A stretch of DNA of 64,000 nucleotides from Pseudomonas alcaliphila JAB1 (GTDB lineage Bacteria; Pseudomonadota; Gammaproteobacteria; Pseudomonadales; Pseudomonadaceae). The notes under the pieces are model-generated. The model was not told where the DNA came from. It saw only the letters and a list, made by a program, of their open reading frames with translations, and made no database searches. The translations under genes were made by a program, and so were the position numbers. The stretch lies in contig NZ_CP016162.1 of the NCBI RefSeq assembly GCF_001941865.1, positions 1,860,001 through 1,924,000 of the forward strand, in the 5' to 3' direction. Positions 7,931-18,494 of the stretch are shown here, one piece after another (position 1 is the first letter of the stretch; the number at the start of each line of letters is the position of its first letter).

Positions 7931-9634
7931 ATGATCGAGGTTACCGAAGTTTCCATTGCCGAGTTGCGCGCCGCGCTGGAGTCCGGCCGCACCACGGCGG
8001 TCGAACTGGTCAAGGCCTATCTGGCGCGTATCGACGCCTACGACGGCGCGGATACGCCGACCCGGCTCAACGCGGTGGTGGTGCGCAACCCCGACGCGCT
8101 GAAGGAGGCCGAGGCCTCCGATGCACGCCGCGCCCGTGGCGAGACGCTGAGCCCGCTCGATGGCATTCCCTACACCGCCAAGGACAGCTACCTGGTCAAG
8201 GGCCTGACGGCGGCCTCCGGCAGCCCGGCGTTCAAGGACCTGGTGGCGCAGCGTGATGCCTTCACCGTCGAGCGCCTGCGCGCGGCCGGCGCCATCTGCC
8301 TGGGCAAGACCAACATGCCGCCGATGGCCAATGGCGGCATGCAGCGCGGTCTCTATGGCCGCGCCGAAAGCCCGTATAACGCCGATTACCTGACGGCGCC
8401 GTTCGCCTCGGGCTCGTCCAACGGTGCCGGCACGGCGACCGCTGCCAGCTTCTCCGCCTTTGGTCTGGCCGAGGAAACCTGGTCCAGCGGGCGTGGCCCG
8501 GCCTCCAACAACGGCCTGTGCGCCTACACGCCGTCGCGCGGGGTGATCTCGGTGCGCGGTAACTGGCCGCTGACGCCGACCATGGACGTGGTCGTGCCCT
8601 ATGCCCGGACCATGGCCGACCTGCTGGAAGTGCTCGATGTGGTGGTGGCCGACGATGCCGACAGCCGCGGCGACCTGTGGCGTTTGCAGCCCTGGGTGCC
8701 GATCCCGAAAGCCTCCGAGGTGCGTCCCGAGTCCTACCTGGCGCTGGCGGCCAGGGCCGATGCGCTGAAGGGTAAGCGCCTTGGCGTGCCGAAGATGTTC
8801 ATCAACAAGGACGAAGCCGCTGGCACCAGCGAGAACCCGGGCATCGGCGGCCCGACTGGCCAGCGCATTCACACCCGGCCGACGGTGATCGCCCTGTGGG
8901 AAGCGGCGCGCCAGGTACTGGAAGCGGCCGGCGCCGAGGTGGTGGAAGTGGACTTCCCGCTGGTGTCCAACTGCGAAGGTGATCGCCCCGGTGCGCCGAC
9001 CGTGTTCAATCGTGGCATCGTCACGCCCGAGTTCCTGCATGACGAGCTGTGGGAGCTGAGCGGCTGGGCCTTCGACGATTTCCTGCAGGCCAATGGTGAT
9101 CCGAAGCTCAACCGTCTGGCCGACGTCGATGGCCCGCAGATCTTTCCCCACGACCCCGGCACGCTGCCGAACCGTGAGGGCGACCTGGCGGCGGGCATGG
9201 ACGAGTACGTCAACATGGCCAAGCGTGGGATCAAACCCTGGGACCAGATCGCCACGCTGCCTGACGGCCTGCGCGGCCTGGAGCACACCCGCAAGATCGA
9301 TCTGGAAGACTGGATGGATCAACTGGGCCTGGATGCGGTGCTGTTCCCCACCGTGGCCGACGTCGGCCCGGCCGATGCCGACGTGAACCCGGCGTCCGCC
9401 GATATCGCCTGGAGCAACGGTGTGTGGGTGGCCAATGGCAACCTGGCGATCCGTCATCTGGGCGTACCGACCGTCACCGTGCCGATGGGCGTGATGGCTG
9501 ATATCGGCATGCCGGTGGGCCTGACTTTCGCCGGCCGTGCTTATGATGATTCGGCGTTGCTGCAGCTGGCGGCAGCCTATGAGTCGACTGGCTCCAAGCG
9601 CCTGGTGCCGCCGCGTACACCGGCGTTGGGGTGA
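7931..9634 (+). CDS. amidase signature family hydrolase
   Basis: A 567-residue amidase-signature protein. The Ser-cisSer-Lys triad is visible: Lys in PYTAKDSYLV, cis-Ser in the glycine/serine-rich ASGSSNGAG segment, and the nucleophile Ser in EETWSSGRGPAS. Family members hydrolyse amides, including plant hormone precursors and aryl amides; the substrate here is unknown. The frame is open from 7760, but that stretch is not amidase-like; the ATG at 7931 (MIEVTEVSIAELRAAL) starts the normal N-terminal helix. No signal peptide, so cytoplasmic. Single-gene unit, followed by repeats. Confidence 0.85.
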   Translation: MIEVTEVSIAELRAALESGRTTAVELVKAYLARIDAYDGADTPTRLNAVVVRNPDALKEAEASDARRARGETLSPLDGIPYTAKDSYLVKGLTAASGSPAFKDLVAQRDAFTVERLRAAGAICLGKTNMPPMANGGMQRGLYGRAESPYNADYLTAPFASGSSNGAGTATAASFSAFGLAEETWSSGRGPASNNGLCAYTPSRGVISVRGNWPLTPTMDVVVPYARTMADLLEVLDVVVADDADSRGDLWRLQPWVPIPKASEVRPESYLALAARADALKGKRLGVPKMFINKDEAAGTSENPGIGGPTGQRIHTRPTVIALWEAARQVLEAAGAEVVEVDFPLVSNCEGDRPGAPTVFNRGIVTPEFLHDELWELSGWAFDDFLQANGDPKLNRLADVDGPQIFPHDPGTLPNREGDLAAGMDEYVNMAKRGIKPWDQIATLPDGLRGLEHTRKIDLEDWMDQLGLDAVLFPTVADVGPADADVNPASADIAWSNGVWVANGNLAIRHLGVPTVTVPMGVMADIGMPVGLTFAGRAYDDSALLQLAAAYESTGSKRLVPPRTPALG

Positions 9635-9649
9635 GTGCCTGCAAGGGCT

Positions 9650-9747
9650 GTAGGAGCGGCGCCCTCGCTGCGAAAAGGCTTGGCCGACAGTCGTGGAGGA
9701 GCGAGCGTCGCTAGCTAACTGCTTTTCGCGAGCACAGCTCGCTCTAC
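9650..9747. repeat. degenerate REP-like doublet
   Basis: Starts GTAGGAGCGGCGCCCTCGC and ends CGAGCACAGCTCGCTCTAC, a diverged pair of the GTAGGAGCGAGC repeats seen intact at 17917 and 27141. It lies 16 bp after the amidase stop. Confidence 0.65.
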
Positions 9748-9769
9748 AGAGGCACATCGATCCAGCCCT

Positions 9770-9807
9770 CTCCCCCGGCCCCTCTCCCGTAAACGGGAGA
9801 GGGGGGG
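9770..9807. repeat. inverted repeat of CCCTCTCCCG type
   Basis: Contains CCCCTCTCCCG-TAAA-CGGGAGAGGGG, an 11-bp perfect stem with a 4-base loop. There is no T-run, so it is more likely a genomic repeat than a terminator. It grades directly into the first unit of the 191-bp tandem array. Confidence 0.6.
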
Positions 9808-9910
9808 GCAAGCCGCGCCGGCTCAATAGGAAGGGCTTCAGCTGTTGTGGCTCAATGATTCTGGACACCCCGATAGGGCGTTAAGCTTCGCCCAGCCATG
9901 AGGTGTTTGC

Positions 9911-11052
<1,142 letters not shown>

Positions 11053-11802
11053 ACCTAAACCAGTGTCCAGTTTTTGTTGACCACAACACAGCCGCGACTG
11101 CCGTAGAGCTTGTCGCCGCTAAAGCGCCTCCCACGGTTTGTGGTGCTCCACAATTCAGCGCGTAGGGCGGGAGCAACCCGCCATTGCCATTGCGGCGGAT
11201 TACACCCGCCCTACGATGTATCGTTCACCTGTGATTGAAGAGGGGAGGCAAGCCGCGCCGGCTCAATAGGAAGGGCTTCAGCCGCGACTGCTGTAGAGCT
11301 TGTCGCCGCTAAAGCGCCTTCCACGGTTTGCGGTGCTCCACAATTCAGCGCGTAGGGCGGGTGCAACCCGCCATCGCCATTCTGGCGGGTTTCACCCGCC
11401 CTACGATGTATCGTTCACCTGTGAGTTGAAGAGGGGAGGTAAGCCGCGCTGACTCAGAGGGAGGGGCTTCAGCCACGACGGCTGTAGAGCCTGTCGCCGC
11501 TAAAGCGCCTCCCACGGTTTGCAGTGCTCCACAATTCAGCGCGTAGGGCGGGTGCAACCCGCCATCGCCATTCTGGCGGGTTTCACCCGCCCTACGATGT
11601 ATCGTTCACCTGTGAATTGAAGAGGGGAGGTAAGCCGCGCTGGCTCAATGGGAGGGGCTTCAGCCGCGACTGCTGTAGAGCCTGTCGCCGCCAAAGCGCC
11701 TCCCACGGTTTGTGGTGCTCCACAATTCAGCGCGTAGGGCGGGTGCAACCCGCGATTGCCATTGCGGCGGATTACACCCGCCCACGAGATGACGCCCTAT
11801 CG

Positions 11803-13755
11803 TTACTGCCGCAAATCCACCGCCGGTGCGCCTTGGCCGTCGAACAGCTGGCTTGGGGTGCTGGGCAGGATGCTGGGGCGGCCGTTGTCCGGGCCGCCGT
11901 TGCCGATGATGCGAATATCGCTGTACTTCTTGCCCGACAGCGCAGCCAGGCCGGCGCCATCGCGGACGATGGTCGGCCGCAGGAAGACCATCAGGTTGCG
12001 TTTGATATGAGATTCGCGGGTGGAGCGGAACAGCGCACCGAGCAAAGGAATGTCGCCCAGCAGTGGCACCTTGGAGATGGCCTGGGTGACGTCGTCCTGA
12101 ATCAGCCCGCCAAGCACGATCACCTGACCGTCGTCGGCGAGGATGGTGCTCTTGATCGAGCGCTTGTTGGTCACCAGATCGACCGCCTGGGCGTTGAGCC
12201 CGGTGCTGGGGGCGATGGAGGAGATTTCCTGCTCGATTTCCAGGCGCAGGGTGGCGCCTTCGTTGATGCTTGGCGTGACCTTGAGGGTCACGCCGATGTC
12301 CTGGCGTTCGATGGTGGTGAAGGGGTTGCCGGCACCCGAGGCGTCGGTGGTGTAGGAGCCGGTCTGGAAGGGCACGTTCTGCCCGACGAGGATTTCCGCT
12401 TTCTGGTTGTCCAGGGTCAGCAGGCTCGGCGTGGACAGCAGGTTGCTCTTGCTGTTGGCCGAGAGTGCGGTGATCAGTGCGCCGAAGCGGTCGCTGCCGA
12501 TGCCGATGATGGCGCCGTCGGGCAGAGTGAGGTCTTCCGGTATTTCCTCACTTTGCAGGATCTGCAGCACGCTGCCCACCGACAGGCCGGTGCCGGCGAA
12601 GTTGACCCCGCCCAGGCCGCCCCTGCCGCCGCTGCCGCTGCGGGCATCCACGGCCCACTGCACACCGAGGGCGTCGGTGATGTCGCCGGACACCTCGACG
12701 ATGGCTGCTTCGACCATCACCTGGGCGCGCGGTACGTCGAGCTGACGCACGATATCTTCGAGGGTGGCGACCAGATCAGGCTCGGCCAGCATCACCAGGG
12801 CGTTGAGGCTCTCGTCGGCGCGGATGAGGATGTTCGACTGTCGGCCAGTGGTTTCGCTGTTTTCCTGATTCTTCAGACCTTCGGAAATCTCGCCGAGGGT
12901 TTCGGCCAGGGACTTGGCGTCGTTGTGGCGCAGGCGGATCACTCGCGTATTGGCCGAGCGGCTGGTGGGGCTGTCCAGCGAGCGGGCAAGGTCGGCCAGT
13001 TTGGCGCGGGCGTCCGGCGGGCCGAGCAGAATCAGGCGGTTGGTGCGGGCGTCGGCCACCACCTGGGTGGCGCTGGTGCCCTTGGCCTGGCCGCGGGCGA
13101 TGGCGGTATTGAGCACTTCGGCGGCGTCCATCACCCAGGCGTGCTGCAGGGTCACCACGCTGAAGTCCTGCGCGCCGCTGCGGTCGAGCTGACGCATCAG
13201 GTCTTCGATGCGTTCGATGTTGGCGCTGCGGTCGCTGATGATCAGCGCGTTGGACGAGGTGACGGCCGCCAGATGGCCGTATTGCGGTACCAGTGGACGA
13301 ACCAGCGGGATCAGCTCGGCCACTGGCGCGTGCTGCACCTGGATCAGGCGGGTTTCCAGGCGATCCGGCGCCGGACGGCCGGCATCGGCTTCGGCCTTGG
13401 CCTCGGCGTTGGGCACGATGCGCGCCTGATCGCCCTGGGTCAGCACGCTGAAACCGTGGGTGGCCATCACCGAGAGAAACAGTTGATAGACCTCGGACAG
13501 CCCCAAAGGCGTGCTGGAGATCACGTTGACCTGGCCCTTCACTCGCGGGTCGACGACGAAGGTCTGCCCGGTGATGCCGGCGACCTGATCGATGAACTCG
13601 CGGATGTCGGCGCCCTTGAGGTTGATGGTCCAGCTTTCTTCCTGCTGATTGGCGCTGGCCGGCACCTGCTCTATCTGCGCGAGCAAGGGCAAGGGGGCAG
13701 CGGCCAGGCCGGCGGCGAGGAGGGCGAGGGTCAGTCTGCTTCGGAGAACATGCAT
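11803..13755 (-). CDS. gspD: type II secretion outer-membrane secretin GspD
   Basis: A 650-residue secretin. A signal peptide (LTLALLAAGLAAAPLPLLAQ) is followed by the N0 domain (WTINLKGADIREFIDQVAG), N1-N3 ring domains (about 100-400, including the NALIISDRSANIERIEDL repeat) and the C-domain beta-barrel. The secretin signature region VTLKVTPSIN and the FRSTRESHIKRNLMVFLRPT end are present. It forms the export channel for folded exoproteins. It is translated 4 bp after gspC, an operon layout like xcpPQ of P. aeruginosa. The first ATG of the longer open frame is not used, because the signal peptide begins at 13755. The 3' side abuts the repeat array. Confidence 0.93.
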   Translation of the reverse strand: MHVLRSRLTLALLAAGLAAAPLPLLAQIEQVPASANQQEESWTINLKGADIREFIDQVAGITGQTFVVDPRVKGQVNVISSTPLGLSEVYQLFLSVMATHGFSVLTQGDQARIVPNAEAKAEADAGRPAPDRLETRLIQVQHAPVAELIPLVRPLVPQYGHLAAVTSSNALIISDRSANIERIEDLMRQLDRSGAQDFSVVTLQHAWVMDAAEVLNTAIARGQAKGTSATQVVADARTNRLILLGPPDARAKLADLARSLDSPTSRSANTRVIRLRHNDAKSLAETLGEISEGLKNQENSETTGRQSNILIRADESLNALVMLAEPDLVATLEDIVRQLDVPRAQVMVEAAIVEVSGDITDALGVQWAVDARSGSGGRGGLGGVNFAGTGLSVGSVLQILQSEEIPEDLTLPDGAIIGIGSDRFGALITALSANSKSNLLSTPSLLTLDNQKAEILVGQNVPFQTGSYTTDASGAGNPFTTIERQDIGVTLKVTPSINEGATLRLEIEQEISSIAPSTGLNAQAVDLVTNKRSIKSTILADDGQVIVLGGLIQDDVTQAISKVPLLGDIPLLGALFRSTRESHIKRNLMVFLRPTIVRDGAGLAALSGKKYSDIRIIGNGGPDNGRPSILPSTPSQLFDGQGAPAVDLRQ

Positions 13756-13759
13756 CGGT

Positions 13760-14407
13760 TCAGTCGCTTTCCATGAGCTGATCGGCGGGCGTTTCCTCTG
13801 GCAGGGTGCCAGAGGCTTCCATCTGTTCGCGCAGGTCTTGCATGCGCTGGCGCAGTTGTTCGAGGTTGTTCTGGTCGAGTTGATCGAGTTGTTCGACGGG
13901 GTCGTTGATCGTTTCTTCCGCTGGCGTATAGACGCTGTACTGGCCACTCTGCTGACGAGGGAAGGCCAGGCTTTCGCGGCGGCCGTTGCGCAGCAGTTCG
14001 ACGCGGTCGGCATAGACGGCATCCAGGCGCACGCCACTGTCCACCTCCATGCCGACGGTGTAACGCTGGGCGCTCTGGCCCTGGCGCTGAACCACCGCGC
14101 TGGAGCGTTGCGGGTCACTGTGAACGAAGCTGCCGAGCAGGGTCAGTTGCAGGTTGGTGGCCGGTGGCGGGCCGCTCTCGGCCTCGCGCGGGCTGCCGAA
14201 CAGCTGGGCGATGGGGGCCTGCGCGCGCTGTTGCAGATTTGGCGCAGTCTGACTGAGCGGTTGCTGTACGGGGCCGCGCACCAGGCGCAGCAATTCGGCA
14301 CTCTGCCAGGCCAGACTCACGCTCAGGGCGATCAGCACGAGCATACCGATCAGGCTCGGGGCATTGTCCTTGATCCGCTGGGAAAGGGCCGAGGTGGGCA
14401 AAAGCAT
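13760..14407 (-). CDS. gspC: type II secretion inner-membrane protein GspC
   Basis: 215 residues: a short cytoplasmic N-terminus, one membrane segment at about 20-40 (LIGMLVLIALSVSLAWQSA), a periplasmic HR domain (NLQLTLLGSFVHSDPQRSSA to GVRLDAVYADRVELLRNG) that contacts the secretin, and a C-terminal coiled coil (NNLEQLRQRMQDLREQMEAS) in place of a PDZ domain, as in XcpP. It couples the inner-membrane platform to GspD. First gene of the leftward gspCD operon. Confidence 0.9.
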   Translation of the reverse strand: MLLPTSALSQRIKDNAPSLIGMLVLIALSVSLAWQSAELLRLVRGPVQQPLSQTAPNLQQRAQAPIAQLFGSPREAESGPPPATNLQLTLLGSFVHSDPQRSSAVVQRQGQSAQRYTVGMEVDSGVRLDAVYADRVELLRNGRRESLAFPRQQSGQYSVYTPAEETINDPVEQLDQLDQNNLEQLRQRMQDLREQMEASGTLPEETPADQLMESD

Positions 14408-14635
14408 TACTCCGCAAACGACAGTCTAGTTCTTCTTATGTGCTGGGCGTCGCGCGCTGATCATAGCAGCCTGCGCGAGGTTGGCATCCCCCAAATAGGG
14501 TGGGTGTACAGTTACAGACGATGTGTTAAAGATAGTTGAATAAACGCACAAAAAGACCGTCCTAGAGGTAGCCATTGGGTCAAATAGCCAGATTAGGCTG
14601 TGCTACCCGAATAAGGTTCTGTTCTAAGGCCACGC
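14408..14635. promoter_or_regulatory. divergent gspC / gspE promoter region
   Basis: 228 bp between the two divergent secretion operons. It is clearly AT-richer than the genes (for example around 14515-14560) and must hold both promoters. I see no convincing -35/-10 pair, and no lux-box-like palindrome of the kind reported for xcp quorum control. The gspE start has only a weak ribosome site. Confidence 0.5.
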
Positions 14636-16123
14636 ATGAACACTTCGTTGCTCGAAATTCCGCTGCGCCGTCTGCCCTTCAGCTTTGCCAAGCGTCATGG
14701 TGTGGTGTTGGTCATGCAGGATGAGCGCGCCAGCCTGGCCCATCGCGCCGATTGTGACCCGGTGGCGCTGGCCGAGGCGCAGCGCTTCGCCGGGCGCCGC
14801 CTGCCGCTGCAGGTGTTGAGTGCGCCTGAGTTCGCCCAGGTGCTGGGTGCGGCCTATCAACACGATTCCGCTTCCATGCAATTGGCCGAGGACATCGGCG
14901 GCAGTTTCGATCTGGCCTCGCTCGCCGATCAGGTGCCGGAAACCGAAGACCTGCTGGAGCAGGAGGACGATGCGCCGATCATCCGCCTGATCAACGCCAT
15001 CCTGGGTGAAGCGATCAAGGAAAACGCCTCCGACATTCACCTGGAAACCTTCGAGAAGCGCCTGGTGGTGCGCTTTCGCGTCGATGGTATCCTCCGTGAG
15101 GTGCTCGAGCCCAAGCGCGAGCTGGCGGCGCTGCTGGTCTCGCGGGTGAAGGTCATGGCGCGGCTGGACATCGCCGAGAAGCGCGTGCCGCAGGACGGGC
15201 GCATCTCGCTCAAGGTCGGCGGGCGCGAGGTGGACATTCGCGTGTCCACATTGCCCTCGGCCAATGGTGAGCGGGTGGTGCTGCGCCTGCTCGACAAGCA
15301 GGCCGGGCGCCTGTCTCTGCAGCACCTGGGCATGCGCGCCGAGGACCGCAAGCTCATGGAAGAGACGGTGCGCAAGCCGCACGGCATCCTGCTGGTCACC
15401 GGCCCCACCGGCTCGGGCAAGACCACCACGCTTTACGCCAGCCTGGTCAGCCTCAACGACCATACGCGCAACATCCTCACCGTCGAGGACCCCATCGAAT
15501 ACCACCTCGAAGGCATCGGCCAGACCCAGGTCAATACCAAGGTGGACATGACCTTCGCCCGCGGTCTGCGCGCCATCCTGCGCCAGGACCCAGACGTGGT
15601 GATGGTCGGCGAGATCCGCGACAAGGAAACTGCCGAGATCGCCGTGCAGGCTTCGCTGACCGGCCACCTGGTGCTGTCGACGCTGCACACCAACAGCGCC
15701 ATTGGCGCTATTACCCGTCTGGTGGACATGGGCGTGGAGCCCTTTTTGCTGTCGTCATCGCTGCTTGGCGTGCTGGCCCAGCGCCTGGTGCGGGTGCTGT
15801 GTCCGTCGTGCAAGGAACCCTATGCGGCCGATGAGGCCGAATGCGCGCTGCTCGGTGTGCCGGCCAGTTCGCCGCCGACGCTTTACCACGCCCGTGGTTG
15901 CGCCCATTGTCATCAACAGGGCTATCGTGGGCGTACCGGCATCTACGAACTGGTGGTCTTCGATGAAACCATGCGCACTCTGGTGCACAGCCGCGCTTCC
16001 GAGCAGGACATGACCCGCCACGCCCGCACCCTGGGCCCGAGCATCCGTGACGATGGCCGGCGCAAGGTGCTGGAAGGAGTGACCACGGTCGAGGAAGTGC
16101 TGCGCGTGACGCGAGAGGAATGA
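14636..16123 (+). CDS. gspE: type II secretion ATPase GspE
   Basis: A 495-residue secretion ATPase. The N-terminal N1E-like region binds GspL. The core carries Walker [11 protein letters not shown] (near 256-265), the Asp box ([19 protein letters not shown]), Walker [11 protein letters not shown] and a His box ([18 protein letters not shown]). The tetracysteine zinc site is CPSC followed by CAHC. It powers pseudopilus assembly. First gene of the rightward gspEFGHIJKLM operon. The next gene follows after 123 bp containing a REP-like element, an unusually wide gap inside this operon. Confidence 0.95.
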   Translation: MNTSLLEIPLRRLPFSFAKRHGVVLVMQDERASLAHRADCDPVALAEAQRFAGRRLPLQVLSAPEFAQVLGAAYQHDSASMQLAEDIGGSFDLASLADQVPETEDLLEQEDDAPIIRLINAILGEAIKENASDIHLETFEKRLVVRFRVDGILREVLEPKRELAALLVSRVKVMARLDIAEKRVPQDGRISLKVGGREVDIRVSTLPSANGERVVLRLLDKQAGRLSLQHLGMRAEDRKLMEETVRKPHGILLVTGPTGSGKTTTLYASLVSLNDHTRNILTVEDPIEYHLEGIGQTQVNTKVDMTFARGLRAILRQDPDVVMVGEIRDKETAEIAVQASLTGHLVLSTLHTNSAIGAITRLVDMGVEPFLLSSSLLGVLAQRLVRVLCPSCKEPYAADEAECALLGVPASSPPTLYHARGCAHCHQQGYRGRTGIYELVVFDETMRTLVHSRASEQDMTRHARTLGPSIRDDGRRKVLEGVTTVEEVLRVTREE

Positions 16124-16180
16124 TGGCGAGTGGGATGTTGGCATTGGCTCTTGTATGCGCGGCTGGGCGGCATTCCGTTG

Positions 16181-16225
16181 CAGCCGCGAGTCATTGTGAA
16201 TCGCGGCTGAAGCCGCTCCTACATT
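16181..16225. repeat. REP-like element between gspE and gspF
   Basis: CAGCCGCGA and TCGCGGCTG form a 9-bp stem around an 11-base loop, followed by AAGCCGCTCCTAC. It sits inside the secretion operon. No T-run, so probably not a full terminator, but it could alter the gspE to gspF mRNA ratio. Confidence 0.7.
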
Positions 16226-16246
16226 TACAGTCGGAGCGATTTGCCG

Positions 16247-17464
16247 ATGGCTGCCTTTGAATATATCGCCCTCGACGGGCGCGGCCGCCAGCAGAAAGGC
16301 GTGCTGGAAGCCGACAGCGCGCGCCAGGTGCGCCAACTGCTGCGCGAGCGCCAACTGGCGCCGCTGGAGGTCAAGGCCACGCGCAGCCGCGAGCAGGACA
16401 GTGGGCAGGCACGCCTGGGTTTTGTACGTGGCCTGTCGGCGCGCGACCTGGCGCTGGTCACTCGCCAACTTGCGACGCTGATCCAGGCGGCGCTGCCCAT
16501 CGAAGAAGCGCTGCGCGCCGCCGCGGCGCAATCCACCAGTTCGCGTATCCAAAGCATGCTCCTGGCGGTGCGCGCCCGCGTGCTGGAGGGCCATAGCCTG
16601 GCCGGCAGTCTGAAGGAATTTCCGGCCGCCTTCCCCGAGTTGTACCGCGCCACGGTGGCGGCGGGGGAACATGCCGGGCACCTCGGCCCGGTGCTGGAGC
16701 AATTGGCCGACTACACCGAACAGCGCCAGCAGTCGCGGCAGAAGGTGCAACTGGCGTTGCTTTACCCGGTGATCCTGATGTGCGCGTCCTTGCTGATCGT
16801 CGGCTTTCTGCTCGGTTACGTGGTGCCGGACGTGGTCAAGGTATTCGTCGACTCGGGGCAGACCCTGCCGGCGCTGACACGCGGGCTGATCGCCCTGAGC
16901 GACTGGGTCAAGGCCTGGGGGCTGGTTGCCCTGGTGGCGCTGATCCTGGCGGTCGTCGCCTTGCGCGCAGCCCTGCGTGACGAGGCGTTCAGGTTGCGCT
17001 GGCATCGATTTCTGCTGCGCATACCGCTGGTCGGACGGCTGGGGCGTGCCACCGATTGCGCGCGTTTTGCCTCGACCCTGGCGATCCTCACCCGCAGTGG
17101 TGTGCCGCTGGTGGAGGCGCTGGCGATTGCTGGCGAGGTGATCGGCAACCGGGTGATCCGTGGCGAGGTGCTGGTGGCGGCGCAGAAGGTGCGCGAAGGT
17201 GGCAGCCTGACCCGCTCGCTGGAGGCCACCGGACAGTTTCCGCCGATGATGCTGCACATGATCGCCAGTGGTGAGCGTTCCGGCGAGCTGGATCAGATGT
17301 TGGCGCGTACGGCGAAGAATCAGGAGAACGACCTCGGCGCACAGATCGCTCTGCTGGTCGGCTTGTTCGAGCCGTTCATGCTGGTATTCATGGGGGCAGT
17401 GGTGCTGGTGATCGTACTGGCCATCCTGCTGCCCATTCTTTCTTTGAACCAAATGGTGGGATAG
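16247..17464 (+). CDS. gspF: type II secretion inner-membrane platform protein GspF
   Basis: A 405-residue GspF/PilC-family protein with two homologous halves. The soluble cytoplasmic helical domains (T2SSF) start near 70 and 270, with membrane helices near 170-190 (LLYPVILMCASLLIVGFLLG), 220-245 and the C-terminus (FMGAVVLVIVLAILLPIL). The internal glycine motif AAGEHAGHLGPVLEQLA recurs as ASGERSGELDQML. The ribosome site GGAG at 16233 picks the ATG at 16247 over a TTG six bases earlier. Confidence 0.93.
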   Translation: MAAFEYIALDGRGRQQKGVLEADSARQVRQLLRERQLAPLEVKATRSREQDSGQARLGFVRGLSARDLALVTRQLATLIQAALPIEEALRAAAAQSTSSRIQSMLLAVRARVLEGHSLAGSLKEFPAAFPELYRATVAAGEHAGHLGPVLEQLADYTEQRQQSRQKVQLALLYPVILMCASLLIVGFLLGYVVPDVVKVFVDSGQTLPALTRGLIALSDWVKAWGLVALVALILAVVALRAALRDEAFRLRWHRFLLRIPLVGRLGRATDCARFASTLAILTRSGVPLVEALAIAGEVIGNRVIRGEVLVAAQKVREGGSLTRSLEATGQFPPMMLHMIASGERSGELDQMLARTAKNQENDLGAQIALLVGLFEPFMLVFMGAVVLVIVLAILLPILSLNQMVG

Positions 17465-17467
17465 CAG

Positions 17468-17893
17468 GTGAGAAAATCTCAGGCGGGCTTCACGCTCATC
17501 GAAATCATGGTGGTGGTGGTGATTCTGGGCATTCTGGCGGCACTGGTGGTGCCGCAGGTAATGAGCAGGCCCGATCAGGCCAAGGTCACCGCCGCGCAGA
17601 ACGACATCCGCGCCATCGGCGCGTCGCTCGACATGTACAAGCTCGACAACCACAACTACCCCAGTACCCAGCAGGGCCTGGAAGCGCTGGTGAGCAAGCC
17701 GAGCGGTAACCCACAAGCGAAGAATTGGAACAAGGATGGCTACCTCAAGCGCCTGCCCATCGATCCCTGGGGCAACCCCTATCAATACCTGGCTCCCGGC
17801 ACCAAGGGCGCATTCGATCTGTATTCGCTTGGCGCCGACGGCAAGCAGGGCGGCAGCGACCTGAACGCCGATATCGGCAACTGGGATCTCTGA
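17468..17893 (+). CDS. gspG: major pseudopilin GspG
   Basis: 141 residues. The prepilin leader MRKSQAG is cut before Phe by the prepilin peptidase (not encoded here), leaving FTLIEIMVVVVILGILAALV with the conserved Glu5. The T2SG C-terminal region has KLDNHNYPSTQQGLEAL, LPIDPWGNPYQYLAPG and FDLYSLGADGKQGGSDLNADIGNW, including the calcium-binding aspartates typical of GspG. Start codon is GTG, 3 bp after the gspF stop. Confidence 0.95.
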   Translation: MRKSQAGFTLIEIMVVVVILGILAALVVPQVMSRPDQAKVTAAQNDIRAIGASLDMYKLDNHNYPSTQQGLEALVSKPSGNPQAKNWNKDGYLKRLPIDPWGNPYQYLAPGTKGAFDLYSLGADGKQGGSDLNADIGNWDL

Positions 17894-17916
17894 TCTGCTC
17901 ATGTCGCCGTTCGCCT

Positions 17917-17983
17917 GTAGGAGCGAGCTCTGCTCGCGAAGCATGCGTCGTAGAAAACCTCCGCGAGCAGAGCTCGCTCCTAC
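17917..17983. repeat. REP-like doublet at the gspG/gspH junction
   Basis: GTAGGAGCGAGCTCTGCTCGCG and its complement form near-perfect 22-base arms around a spacer of about 20 bases. The right arm ends 1 bp before the probable TTG start of gspH, and the open reading frame of gspH continues backwards through it. Confidence 0.85.
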
Positions 17984-17984
17984 G

Positions 17985-18494
17985 TTGAAGGCGCAGCGCG
18001 GCTTCACCCTGATCGAGCTGCTGGTGGTGCTGGTCATTCTCGGCAGCCTGATCGGTCTGGCGGTGTTCAGTACCGGCATCGCCGGGCCGGCGCGCGAACT
18101 GCGCAGCGAGGCCGAGCGCCTCAGTGGGCTGATCGGTGTGCTGGTCGATGAAGCGGTGCTGGATAATCGTGAATACGGCTTGAGCTTTACCCGCGACGGT
18201 TACCGGGTGCTGCGCTACGATCCGCAGCGCGGCGAGTGGCAGGCACTGGATCGTCAGGCCCATCGCCTGCCGGAATGGGCCGAGCTGGCATTCGAGGTCG
18301 ATGGCGAGGCCTTGAGCCTAACAACCGATGCCAGTGCTGATACGCCACAGTTGCTGATCCTTTCCAGTGGCGAGCTGACGCCGTTTCGCCTGCGTATCGC
18401 CGAACGCCGTCGTGACGGCCTGCGTCTGCAACTGTCCAGCGATGGCTTCGGTCTGCCGCGTGTTGAGGAGCTGGGCACGGGGCGCGCCAGATGA
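17985..18494 (+). CDS. gspH: minor pseudopilin GspH
   Basis: Prepilin with cleavage site QRG-FTLIELLVVLVILGSLIG and Glu5 in place, then a GspH beta-rich domain (EYGLSFTRDGYRVLRY, QLLILSSGELTPFRLRI). Start choice: the ATG at 17943 would give a 20-residue leader encoded by the REP doublet, while TTG at 17985 gives the short, canonical MKAQRG leader, so I prefer TTG (about 169 residues). The original start and ribosome site may have been displaced by the repeat. The stop overlaps the gspI start as ATGA. Confidence 0.88.
   Translation: MKAQRGFTLIELLVVLVILGSLIGLAVFSTGIAGPARELRSEAERLSGLIGVLVDEAVLDNREYGLSFTRDGYRVLRYDPQRGEWQALDRQAHRLPEWAELAFEVDGEALSLTTDASADTPQLLILSSGELTPFRLRIAERRRDGLRLQLSSDGFGLPRVEELGTGRAR

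Noticed and set aside
7712..9868. 718-codon open frame opposite the amidase gene
   Set aside because: It is the antisense shadow of a GC-rich gene with third-position bias. The sense strand has a full amidase with catalytic residues; this frame has no family features.
11345..11748. Two 70-codon minus-strand frames almost identical to each other (11345-11557 and 11536-11748)
   Set aside because: They are the same part of successive 191-bp repeat units, and so copies of repeat DNA rather than paralogous genes.
11524..13776. 750-codon open frame on the plus strand over gspD
   Set aside because: Shadow of gspD, and it also runs through the non-coding 191-bp repeats.
15755..18079. 774-codon minus-strand frame over gspE-gspH
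   Set aside because: Crosses four real genes and several repeats on the other strand; composition is Gln/Arg/His-rich as expected for antisense GC-rich DNA.
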